DNA from: Cytophagales bacterium
GTDB taxonomy: Bacteria; Bacteroidota; Bacteroidia; Cytophagales; Cyclobacteriaceae
Assembly: GCA_003537495.1 (NCBI GenBank)
Contig: DPSB01000423.1
Span: forward strand, 1 to 7,811
Reading direction: 5' to 3'
Length of the DNA: 7,811 bases
In this document: positions 1-6,278 of the stretch, piece after piece
How positions within the stretch are numbered: position 1 is the stretch's first letter
Layout of the letters: every line of letters starts with the position of its first letter
Notes under the pieces: generated by a model
What the model was told of the DNA's origin: nothing
The model's input: the letters and a program-made list of their open reading frames with translations, nothing else
Database searches by the model: none
Position numbers and translations under genes: made by a program

Positions 1-576
1 CGAGAAAAGAAACGCGAGGCAAAACAGATTTTCGATCAGGGAGTGGTGATGGAAGAAATCAACCTGCCCACCAACAACTCCTGGATACTTAAAAAGTATT
101 TTCTGGAGATAGCAATACTCACCATTTGGGCCGATAAGCGTGTGGAGGATTCTGAGGTTGCATTCCTGAAAGACCTTTGCAAGTATCTCGGTTTTGCCGA
201 AGAAGACCTGGATCATAGCATGCTCGCCATTGAGGGTTTTGTGTTAGAGCATTGGGAAAAACTAAACTACTTGCAAAACAAGCAAGATTTTAATCAGGTT
301 AGCGAGCAGTTTATTCAACGCATGGCCAAAATAACCGGCAGCCATAAAAACCGCTTGCTAAAAGAAGTTCAGGAAAGCAAAGAGCTGATGGAGCTGCTGC
401 GCAAAGCACGCGCACAAGAGTTAGATCAAGCAGAGAAGAACCGGATGCAGGAGTTGCTGGTAGCTACCCTAAAAATTATCCCATCTTTTGTAATTGTTTC
501 GCTGCCGCAGAAGTTTCTTACACTGCCTATCCTCATGAAAATACTGCCGCAGGATTTCTTTGCCGAAGTAGCCTAA
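1..576 (+). CDS. LETM1-related protein with TerB-like segment (5' end missing)
   Basis: The reading frame is open from the first base of the window, so the true start probably lies upstream and the 191 residues visible are the C-terminal part. GTG at 43 and ATG at 49 are in frame but follow a highly charged helical stretch that looks like the inside of a protein. Visible residues 33-70 resemble a TerB/tellurite-resistance-like helical segment (ILTIWADKRVEDSE, then a KDLCKYLG helix). Residues about 115-188 resemble the LETM1-like ribosome-binding fold: a charged helix, then the hydrophobic hairpin containing LLVATLKIIPSF, SLPQKFLTLPIL and MKILPQDFF. In Bacteroidota this combination is annotated as LETM1-related biofilm-associated protein, usually about 400 residues long. 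Its biochemical role is not established. Mitochondrial LETM1 is an inner-membrane ion-exchange protein, but transferring that role here would be speculation. It converges on the TerC-family gene 13 bases downstream. Confidence 0.75.
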   Translation, partial: REKKREAKQIFDQGVVMEEINLPTNNSWILKKYFLEIAILTIWADKRVEDSEVAFLKDLCKYLGFAEEDLDHSMLAIEGFVLEHWEKLNYLQNKQDFNQVSEQFIQRMAKITGSHKNRLLKEVQESKELMELLRKARAQELDQAEKNRMQELLVATLKIIPSFVIVSLPQKFLTLPILMKILPQDFFAEVA

Positions 577-589
577 TCTCAAGTTTAGC

Positions 590-1606
590 TTAATCTTTTA
601 ATTCTTCCGATTCCGGACTCTCCTTGCGGGGGATAAGAACTGAGAATACGATGGATAACGTAAGCGTTACCAGAATAATAACAAATGATATAGTGGGCGG
701 CATATCAGATAGCACCTTCGGAATAAAATCGTAGTCCTTACCAATCTCCAATAACATCTTAGCGCCAATGAAGAACAGGATAATAGATAATCCTTTCTGT
801 AAGAGATAGAACTTATCAATAATACCCGATAACAGGAAGAACATGGCCCGTAATCCCATTACGGCAAAAATGTTTGATGTGTAAATGATAAACTCGTTTG
901 TGGTAATGGCAAAAGCTGCCGGAATAGAATCGACTGCAAAAATCAAGTCGGTGGTTTCAATTAATATAATTACAAGAAACAGCGGTGTAAACATCAGTTT
1001 ACCATCCACACGTACCATAAACTTTCCGCCCATTTCATCTTTTGTGATGGGAAGATATTTGCGACAGAATTTTAGAATTGGATTTTTCTCTGGATCGATT
1101 TTTTCATCGCTGTCTTCAAAGTAAATTTTAATACCGGAATAGATCAGGAACACTCCGAAGATGTATAGAATCCAATGGAATTCGTGGATAAGAATGGCCC
1201 CAACAAAAATGAAGATACCGCGGAAAAATACGGCCCCTAAAATTCCCCAGAACAACACCTTATGAAAATACTCTTCCTTAACCTTGAAGTATTTTAGAAT
1301 AAGCAGGATTACAAAGATGTTATCAACCGAAAGGGCATACTCGGTAAGATATGCCGAGAAGTATTCAAAAGCTCCGTTGGCACCACCGCTTTCAGAATCA
1401 AAAGCATAAATTAAATAACCGAATACTGTGCTGATAAAAACCCAGAAGATAGATTGGTATAAGGCAGATTTAGTTGAGATTTTATGCGCTGTCTTGTTAA
1501 AGATTCCGAGGTCGAGCAGCAGGAATACAAAGATCACAAGGCCGAAGACACCGAAGAGGAATGACTCATCACTCAGATCCAAGCCAAACAGATTAAAAGC
1601 CAACAT
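590..1606 (-). CDS. TerC/Alx-family integral membrane protein (probable metal exporter)
   Basis: A 338-residue polytopic inner-membrane protein with about eight or nine hydrophobic segments (roughly 16-34, 51-69, 84-104, 117-139, 144-162, 206-226, 239-258, 271-287, 304-324). The two family signatures are present: TEYALSVDN at 88-96 (acidic E89 and D95) and ETTDLIFAVDS at 217-227 (E217, D220, D226), followed by GLRAMFF at 251-257. The hydrophilic loop at about 163-205 is typical of the Alx-like branch, as is the length (about 320-340). Alx/TerC proteins are linked to Mn(II) export and to insertion or metalation of secreted proteins. The exact substrate here is inferred. The ATG at 1606 is the only sensible start: the frame upstream reaches a stop at 1625-1627 with no other usual start codon. 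There is no Shine-Dalgarno. A terminator-like hairpin ends about 20 bases before the start codon, which suggests leader control. The gene follows a Fur-family regulator on the same strand. Confidence 0.9.
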   Translation of the reverse strand: MLAFNLFGLDLSDESFLFGVFGLVIFVFLLLDLGIFNKTAHKISTKSALYQSIFWVFISTVFGYLIYAFDSESGGANGAFEYFSAYLTEYALSVDNIFVILLILKYFKVKEEYFHKVLFWGILGAVFFRGIFIFVGAILIHEFHWILYIFGVFLIYSGIKIYFEDSDEKIDPEKNPILKFCRKYLPITKDEMGGKFMVRVDGKLMFTPLFLVIILIETTDLIFAVDSIPAAFAITTNEFIIYTSNIFAVMGLRAMFFLLSGIIDKFYLLQKGLSIILFFIGAKMLLEIGKDYDFIPKVLSDMPPTISFVIILVTLTLSIVFSVLIPRKESPESEELKD

Positions 1607-1626
1607 TAAGCGGGTGGTTAGGGGTT

Positions 1627-1672
1627 AAAAAAGAGGTGATCATCGGTCCTAACGGGCAGGTAATCACCTCTT
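1627..1672 (-). terminator. Terminator-like hairpin between the Fur-family gene and the TerC gene
   Basis: Read on the minus strand, AAGAGGTGAT (1672-1663) pairs perfectly over 10 bases with ATCACCTCTT (1640-1631). It is followed at once by a U run (six Us at 1632-1627, the first two inside the stem). The 22-base loop can form a small inner CCT/AGG pairing. The left arm can alternatively fold on itself (AGGT at 1669-1666 with ACCT at 1661-1658), which would compete with the long stem. The simplest reading is the intrinsic terminator of the upstream operon that ends with the Fur-family gene. The loop is long for a terminator, and only 20 bases separate the U run from the TerC start codon, so it may instead be an attenuator in the TerC leader. 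On the plus strand no comparable T run follows, so it would not work well in that direction. Confidence 0.65.
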
Positions 1673-1681
1673 AATTGGGGC

Positions 1682-1689
1682 CAAAGCTA
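1682..1689 (-). promoter_or_regulatory. Possible -7 promoter element for the TerC gene
   Basis: On the minus strand this reads TAGCTTTG, an exact match to the Bacteroidota -7 consensus TAnnTTTG. A T-rich stretch lies at about the right distance upstream, but a clear TTTG -33 element is not seen at the ideal spacing. If used, transcription would start at about 1675, so the transcript would begin with the 10-bp hairpin and have a leader of about 70 bases. An 8-base degenerate match in AT-rich DNA can easily arise by chance. Confidence 0.35.
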
Positions 1690-1759
1690 CAAATTAATTC
1701 AAATTGAAAAAGTGCCTGATCTTTAATGCCTCCTTCACCGGAAAAGGAACCCCGAAAGG

Positions 1760-2173
1760 TTATTGGCATTTATTGCATCTGCCCTGAATAAGCAGGTTCA
1801 TTTCCTTTACCGAAAAGCCTTTTGGCAATGCTACCTGCGGGATTGTAACCGATTCCAAACAATTGGTTTGGCCACACTTTTCGCACTTGAAATGTACGTG
1901 TTCGTGATGATGCTCATGGGTAGAACAAGGCTCGCTGCAAAGCGCGTATTTAAGACTTCCCTCATCATCCAGTACTTTATGAATTACGCCTTTGTCTAGA
2001 AAAGTTTTCAGCGTTCGGTAAACCGTTACCCGATCGAAAGATGTTGCAATTTCGTGTTCAATATCTGAGTACGAGAGCGCAAAACCATTTTTGAGAAAGA
2101 GCTCCAGAATTGCTTCGCGACTCGTGGTTGTTCTCAGTTGGTAGTCTTTCAGTATCTGGCCTCCGGGTTTCAT
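1760..2173 (-). CDS. Fur-family metal-responsive transcriptional regulator
   Basis: A 137-residue protein of normal Fur-family length. The N-terminal winged helix (about 10-70) carries the recognition helix FDRVTVYRTLKTF (46-58). The C-terminal half is a metal-binding dimerisation domain: a His-rich run at 86-94 (H86, H88, H89, H90, H92, H94), then CEKC at 97-100 and CNKC at 133-136, the four-cysteine structural zinc site. Extra cysteines are C79, C83 and C105. Family members repress metal uptake or stress genes when bound to Fe, Zn or Mn, or when sensing peroxide. The sequence alone does not decide between Fur, Zur, Mur and PerR, so no symbol is given. The start codon overlaps the stop of the ABC exporter gene (ATGA, 2170-2173), implying translational coupling. 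The gene is the last of the cluster, with a probable terminator downstream, and the TerC/Alx gene comes next. Confidence 0.88.
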   Translation of the reverse strand: MKPGGQILKDYQLRTTTSREAILELFLKNGFALSYSDIEHEIATSFDRVTVYRTLKTFLDKGVIHKVLDDEGSLKYALCSEPCSTHEHHHEHVHFKCEKCGQTNCLESVTIPQVALPKGFSVKEMNLLIQGRCNKCQ

Positions 2174-3954
2174 TTTACATCCACCTGTAATTTGAGCAAG
2201 TTACTATAAATACCATTATCGCGGGCACTTAGTTCCGCATGGTTACCAGCCTCGGCAATTATACCTTCTTTAATTACCAGAATAGTATCTACTTTTCGGA
2301 TGGTGCTTAAGCGATGCGCAATTACCAATGTAGTTCGGTTTTGCATTAGGTTTTCGAGTGCATCCTGTACAAGTTTTTCTGAATGGGCGTCCAGCGAACT
2401 GGTAGCTTCATCCAGAATAAGAATGGCCGGGTTACGTAAAATGGCCCGAGCAATCGCTACGCGTTGCCGTTGCCCACCCGAAAGTTTTACCCCGCGGTCG
2501 CCCACTACGGTATCAAGTCCATCCGGAAAACTTTCAATAAACTCCCAGGCATTTGCCTTACGGGCTGCGTCTGTTATTTCGGCTGCTGTTGCTCCTGGTT
2601 TACCGTAGGCAATGTTTTCGCGAATGGTACCACCAAATAAAATTACCTCTTGTGGCACCACACCAAGATTGCTTCTGTAGGCGTGCAAGTTGTAATTGGT
2701 CGCGATTAAATCATCTATCAAAATAGTCCCGGACGAAGGCTGATAGAATTGCAATAACAAATTAATGATGGTTGATTTACCCGAACCACTTGGGCCAACC
2801 AGTGCCACTTTTTCCCCAGGCTTTATAGATATGTTAAGGGCTTTCAGTACTTGCACATCGGGTCGTGTTGGGTAGGCAAACTGCACGTTATTAAACTCAA
2901 TTTTTCCCTGAAGCTTAAGGACAGTTGAGGCTCCCGGTTTTTCATCGGCTGTTTCCAGGATTTCAATAATACGTTCAGAAGCACCAATAGATTTTTGTAA
3001 CTGACTGTAGATATCGCCCAGGCCAGCAATAGAGCCACCAATAAAAACGGTGTAGATAATAAACGAGAAAAGCTCGCCCACTTGCACTTCGCCCTTTTGA
3101 ACCATTAAGGCTCCGTACCATCCCACGGCCACAATACCACCAAACAGGGCAACAATGGTAAACGAAATAAATGCCCCGCGGTAGCGCGAAGCACGGATGG
3201 CCGTTTTAATAACATCAGTCAGTGAATTTTTATACCGATTGATTTCAAATACTTCGTTGGTAAATGCTTTTACTGCCATTACAGATTGTAGGGTTTCTTC
3301 TACCACTACGTTTGCATTTGCTAACTGATCTTGTGTCTTTTTAGAAAGCTTTCGAATGAATTTTCCAAAGAAAAGGGCGGCAATAATCAACACCGGAAAA
3401 GTGAGCAGCATGAATACGGTTAACTCCGGGTAGAGCACAATCAATAACGGAATACCAATAACCAGCATTAAAATCTGGCGCAGCAATTCGGCCAATGTAA
3501 ATGTAAATGTGTCGTACAAAATACTTACATCCGAAGTAATGCGACTCATCAACTCACCTACTCTTCGGTTATCGTAAAAAGGTAAGGGCAGCCAGATCAT
3601 TTTCGAATACAACTGTATGCGTAGATCGGCCAAAGCATGTTCGCTTACATAGGTAAATGTGTACACCCGAAGAAAGGAGAACACACCTTGAATCAGCAAC
3701 ACGGCTATCATTGTAAAGGCCACCTGATTAATGGAGTTGAAATAGAGATCCGTTTTGCCTTGCGCTACATCAAGTAGTTTACCGGATAGATAAGGAAAGG
3801 ATAACAACACTCCGCTGGAAAGCGAGAGGGCCACAAGGCCGATAGCAAAAATCCATTTGTACGGCAGCACAAACCGAAACACGCCCAGAAAATTTTTTAT
3901 CCCGGCTTTGTTAAGTGGTCGCTTTTCTCCTTCCTCGCGGTTACGTTTGGCCAT
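2170..3954 (-). CDS. ABC exporter half-transporter, MsbA/multidrug type (TMD-NBD fusion)
   Basis: A 594-residue half-transporter with the usual exporter order. The transmembrane domain spans about 30-315, with six hydrophobic segments (roughly 33-53, 76-97, 150-168, 170-196, 262-283, 292-312). The ATPase domain runs from about 350. All nucleotide-binding motifs are intact: A-loop Y361, Walker A GPSGSGKST (387-395), Q-loop Q435, signature LSGGQ (491-495), Walker B ILILDE (511-516, catalytic E516), D-loop SSLD (519-522) and H-loop H547. It should act as a homodimer in the inner membrane, exporting a lipid, drug-like compound or peptide by ATP hydrolysis. The substrate cannot be read from sequence, and MsbA-like lipid A flipping is only one option. 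The N-terminus is basic and charged. It starts 24 bases after the lipoprotein stop and its TGA overlaps the start of the Fur-family gene, so it lies inside the operon. Confidence 0.93.
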   Translation of the reverse strand: MAKRNREEGEKRPLNKAGIKNFLGVFRFVLPYKWIFAIGLVALSLSSGVLLSFPYLSGKLLDVAQGKTDLYFNSINQVAFTMIAVLLIQGVFSFLRVYTFTYVSEHALADLRIQLYSKMIWLPLPFYDNRRVGELMSRITSDVSILYDTFTFTLAELLRQILMLVIGIPLLIVLYPELTVFMLLTFPVLIIAALFFGKFIRKLSKKTQDQLANANVVVEETLQSVMAVKAFTNEVFEINRYKNSLTDVIKTAIRASRYRGAFISFTIVALFGGIVAVGWYGALMVQKGEVQVGELFSFIIYTVFIGGSIAGLGDIYSQLQKSIGASERIIEILETADEKPGASTVLKLQGKIEFNNVQFAYPTRPDVQVLKALNISIKPGEKVALVGPSGSGKSTIINLLLQFYQPSSGTILIDDLIATNYNLHAYRSNLGVVPQEVILFGGTIRENIAYGKPGATAAEITDAARKANAWEFIESFPDGLDTVVGDRGVKLSGGQRQRVAIARAILRNPAILILDEATSSLDAHSEKLVQDALENLMQNRTTLVIAHRLSTIRKVDTILVIKEGIIAEAGNHAELSARDNGIYSNLLKLQVDVK

Positions 3955-3978
3955 TAATTTTACTTGATAATTTTCTTT

Positions 3979-4575
3979 CTAGAAGATTCCGGGAATAAAA
4001 ACGCCATCAACGGAAAACGCGATTGTGTCGCTTAGAATCAGTTTTTGAACTCCGGTTAAACTATAACGGGCTAAAAGTGATTTGCCTGAGGCGTCATCAA
4101 ACTCAAGCAAAAGATCCCGCCCGGTTCCATAAAGCGGATTGTCTTCGCGGTAGACCGATTCGATTTTATGAAGGCGACTAAACTCGTTTTGATAGTAAAA
4201 CAAAACAAATTGAACCGGGGCCGTTTTTTCCAATGCTTCATACCTGCGGATAGTCAGATTACTGCGCGAATCTTTTTCGCCATCCGAAATCTTATACTGG
4301 CCTTTGAAGCCGGGCTTGTTGATAATGTCTAACTGTCGGAATACATCTAACTCTTTCGCCAATACAAGCGAGTCAACCTCAAACGTGATTTCTTCTATGG
4401 AGGAATCAAGCGATACCGTTTTAGTGAGTGTAGCTTTAGCAGCAAGCAACTCCTGTTGTTGCCGGTTTATCAAACTATCAAAATCGAAATAAGGCTTATC
4501 GTAAGCAACTTCCGATTGCTTACAACTCCATGGCAGTATTCCTAAAATCACTAAGAAAAAACTCCGCATCATCAT
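3979..4575 (-). CDS. Putative lipoprotein of unknown function
   Basis: A 198-residue protein that I do not recognise. It begins with a short basic N-terminus and a hydrophobic segment (about 5-16) ending in LPWSC. C18 is the likely lipidated cysteine, although P and W before it make a non-standard lipobox. The mature part is hydrophilic. A helical Gln/Ala-rich stretch lies at about 38-52, then an alternating beta-like region (for example VQFVLFYYQ at 121-129 and RDLLLEFDD at 153-161). No catalytic motif is visible. It probably sits in the periplasm, anchored to a membrane. The gene starts with three consecutive ATG codons (4575-4567), so the exact start is uncertain by one or two residues. 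The gene lies only 2 bases after the gpmI stop and 24 before the ABC exporter, so co-transcription is likely. A partnership with the exporter is possible but only inferred from position. Confidence 0.75.
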   Translation of the reverse strand: MMMRSFFLVILGILPWSCKQSEVAYDKPYFDFDSLINRQQQELLAAKATLTKTVSLDSSIEEITFEVDSLVLAKELDVFRQLDIINKPGFKGQYKISDGEKDSRSNLTIRRYEALEKTAPVQFVLFYYQNEFSRLHKIESVYREDNPLYGTGRDLLLEFDDASGKSLLARYSLTGVQKLILSDTIAFSVDGVFIPGIF

Positions 4576-4577
4576 GC

Positions 4578-6101
4578 TTAATCAATCAATACATTACCGC
4601 TCATTTCTTTTGGGATGGGTATGCCCATTAACGTAAGTATTGTGGGGGCCAGATCGCCAAGTTTGCCCGACTTTAATTTTCCCTTGTAGGTATCATCTAC
4701 CAGAATAACCGGAACGAGATTAGTGGTGTGTGCGGTATTGGGCGTACCGTCTTCGTTTATCATCATATCGGCATTACCATGGTCGGCAATGATGATAATG
4801 GAATATCCGTTTTTGCGCGCGGCTTCTGTTACAGCTTCATTACATTGGTCAACTGTTTCGCAGGCTTTTACCGCAGCTTCAAAAACACCTGTGTGGCCCA
4901 CCATATCGGGGTTGGCAAAATTGAGACAGATAAAGTCGGCCGATTTATTATTCAATTCCGGAATAATCTTGTCTTTAATGTCATTCGCACTCATTTCGGG
5001 TTGTAAATCGTATGTAGCAACTTTTGGCGATGGACACATAATACGTGCTTCGCCCGCAAATGCTTCTTCGCGGCCACCCGAAAAGAAGAATGTAACATGC
5101 GGATACTTTTCAGTTTCGGCAATCCGAATCTGCTTCTTGCCAGCTTTGGCCACAATTTCACCAAGCGTGTTTTCAAGATTGTCTTTATCGAAAATTACGT
5201 TAACACCTTTAAACGAATCGTCATAATTGGTGAGTGTGATGTAATGCAGGTTGAGCTTATACATGTTCTGCTCGTGAAAATCCTGCTGTGTAAGTGCCAT
5301 CGTAATTTCGCGACCCCGATCGGTACGGAAGTTAAAGCACAACACTACATCGCCCTCTTGAATAGTCGCCAATGGTTTTTGATTTGCATCAACTACAACA
5401 ATGGGTTTTATAAATTCATCGGTTACGTTAGCATCATACGATTTTGAAACAGCTTTCAAAACATCGGTTGTTGCCTCACCCGTACCATGCACCATCAGAT
5501 CGTACGCAAGCTTAACCCGCTCCCAACGTTTGTCGCGATCCATCGCATAATAACGCCCGACAACACTGGCAATTTTACCGGTGGTTTTAGTAAGATGATT
5601 ACTCAGATCGGTAAGATAGTTTAGTCCACCTTTCGGATCGGTATCACGGCCATCGGTAAAGGCATGAATGAATACATTCTTTAACCCATTGTTGTTGAGG
5701 ATTGTGGTTATTCCTTTCAGATGTTCAAGATGCGAATGCACTCCACCATCCGATACCAAACCGATTAGATGAAATGATTTATTATTCTTTTTGGCATAGT
5801 TGATTGCCTCTACCAACACCGGGTTTGTATCAAGTTCTTTTTCTTCTACGGCTTTGTTAACCCGCACAAGATCCTGATATACTACACGGCCAGCACCAAT
5901 GTTCATGTGCCCCACTTCGGAGTTACCCATTTGTCCGGCTGGTAACCCAACGGCCAAACCCGAAGCTTCCAATGTGCTGTGCGGATACTTTTTGTAGAGC
6001 GAATTGATGTATGGAGTTTTAGCACTATCAATAGCAGAGACCTTCGTGTTTTTGGCTATTCCCCAGCCATCCAGAATCATCAGCAATACTTTCTTGTTCA
6101 T
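4578..6101 (-). CDS. gpmI: 2,3-bisphosphoglycerate-independent phosphoglycerate mutase
   Basis: A cytoplasmic glycolytic and gluconeogenic enzyme that interconverts 3- and 2-phosphoglycerate using two metal ions (usually Mn) and a phosphoserine intermediate. With the ATG at 6101 the protein has 507 residues, the family norm, and starts MNKKVLLMILDGWG. An in-frame ATG at 6149 would add 16 unrelated residues and is rejected. Active-site residues are all present: D11, nucleophile S61 in GNSEVGH (59-65), H122, D152 in GRDTDP, R184 and R190, R260 and R263, K332, D399 and H403 in NPDMVGHTG, D440 and H441 in ADHGNAD, and H458 in TAHTT. The phosphatase-like domain is split by the phosphotransferase insert (about residues 75-310), as usual. 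It is the first gene of a minus-strand cluster with a lipoprotein 2 bases downstream. The promoter is probably in the divergent region upstream. Dependence on Mn is a family property and may connect loosely to the metal genes downstream. Confidence 0.97.
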   Translation of the reverse strand: MNKKVLLMILDGWGIAKNTKVSAIDSAKTPYINSLYKKYPHSTLEASGLAVGLPAGQMGNSEVGHMNIGAGRVVYQDLVRVNKAVEEKELDTNPVLVEAINYAKKNNKSFHLIGLVSDGGVHSHLEHLKGITTILNNNGLKNVFIHAFTDGRDTDPKGGLNYLTDLSNHLTKTTGKIASVVGRYYAMDRDKRWERVKLAYDLMVHGTGEATTDVLKAVSKSYDANVTDEFIKPIVVVDANQKPLATIQEGDVVLCFNFRTDRGREITMALTQQDFHEQNMYKLNLHYITLTNYDDSFKGVNVIFDKDNLENTLGEIVAKAGKKQIRIAETEKYPHVTFFFSGGREEAFAGEARIMCPSPKVATYDLQPEMSANDIKDKIIPELNNKSADFICLNFANPDMVGHTGVFEAAVKACETVDQCNEAVTEAARKNGYSIIIIADHGNADMMINEDGTPNTAHTTNLVPVILVDDTYKGKLKSGKLGDLAPTILTLMGIPIPKEMSGNVLID

Positions 6102-6128
6102 AAACAGGCAATTAAATTTTTGCGAGGC

Positions 6129-6136
6129 CAAATATA
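6129..6136 (-). promoter_or_regulatory. gpmI: Possible -7 promoter element for the gpmI operon
   Basis: On the minus strand this reads TATATTTG, an exact match to the Bacteroidota TAnnTTTG element. It would place the transcription start near 6122, about 20 bases before the chosen gpmI ATG. That is further reason to prefer the ATG at 6101 over the one at 6149, which lies upstream of this element. No clear TTTG -33 element is seen at normal spacing, so the call is moderate. Confidence 0.45.
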
Positions 6137-6165
6137 CGAGGTCATTCACGTGATTTACCCTGATT

Positions 6166-6179
6166 TTATAAGGTTATAA
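6166..6179. promoter_or_regulatory. TTATAA-GG-TTATAA dyad, candidate Fur-family operator
   Basis: Two TTATAA half-sites separated by 2 bases form a 14-base inverted repeat, with GTTATAAC (6173-6180) as a nested perfect palindrome. It resembles the AT-rich dyads bound by Fur-family proteins (the PerR box is TTATAATnATTATAA) but is one base shorter. It lies about 45-50 bases upstream of the predicted gpmI start site, at the head of the operon that ends with a Fur-family gene. TTATAA is itself palindromic and the region is AT-rich, so chance is a real alternative. Confidence 0.2.
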
Positions 6180-6204
6180 CACCAGAACGGGCAAAAACAT
6201 TTGT

Positions 6205-6222
6205 TAGGCTTGCAATAGCCTA
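6205..6222. repeat. Small inverted repeat TAGGCT-N6-AGCCTA
   Basis: A perfect 6-base inverted repeat with a 6-base spacer (TGCAAT) sits between the two divergent promoters, just upstream of the predicted -33 region of the DUF4783-nadC pair. The 18-base dyad has the size and position of a repressor or activator site. No T run follows, so it is not a terminator. Its partner, if any, is unknown. Confidence 0.25.
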
Positions 6223-6253
6223 TTACATATTTTTCGATACCGTATTAATGGCA

Positions 6254-6261
6254 TAATTTTG
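6254..6261 (+). promoter_or_regulatory. Probable -7 promoter element for the DUF4783-nadC pair
   Basis: TAATTTTG matches the Bacteroidota TAnnTTTG consensus exactly and lies 18 bases before the ATG at 6279. A T-rich stretch at 6231-6234 falls at about the right distance for a degenerate -33 element. Transcription would start near 6268, giving a very short leader of about 11 bases with no Shine-Dalgarno, which is not unusual in this phylum. Confidence 0.5.
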
Positions 6262-6278
6262 GAACGAACCGAAGCGCT

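Noticed and set aside
577..589. Terminator between the convergent LETM1-related and TerC genes
   Set aside because: The gap is 13 bases and shows no stem with a T run.
1607..1759. yybP-ykoY manganese riboswitch in front of the TerC gene
   Set aside because: I looked for it because it controls TerC/Alx genes elsewhere, but its conserved loop sequences are not recognisable and only a simple hairpin with a U run is visible.
1735..1760. Weak AACC/GGTT and CCTT/AAGG hairpins just after the Fur-family stop
   Set aside because: Stems are only 4 bp without a U run. The 10-bp hairpin at 1631-1672 is the far better terminator.
1763..1999. Open frame of 78 codons on the + strand
   Set aside because: It is the antisense of the Fur-family gene, whose DNA-binding helix and CxxC motifs are clear.
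4723..5226. Open frame of 167 codons on the + strand
   Set aside because: It lies wholly opposite gpmI, whose active-site residues are all intact in the minus frame. The + translation is Ser/Ala-rich and has no family character.
6102..6149. Longer gpmI start at ATG 6149, adding 16 residues
   Set aside because: The extra residues have no place in the family, the ATG at 6101 gives the normal length and the canonical beginning, and the predicted -7 element at 6129-6136 lies inside the extension.
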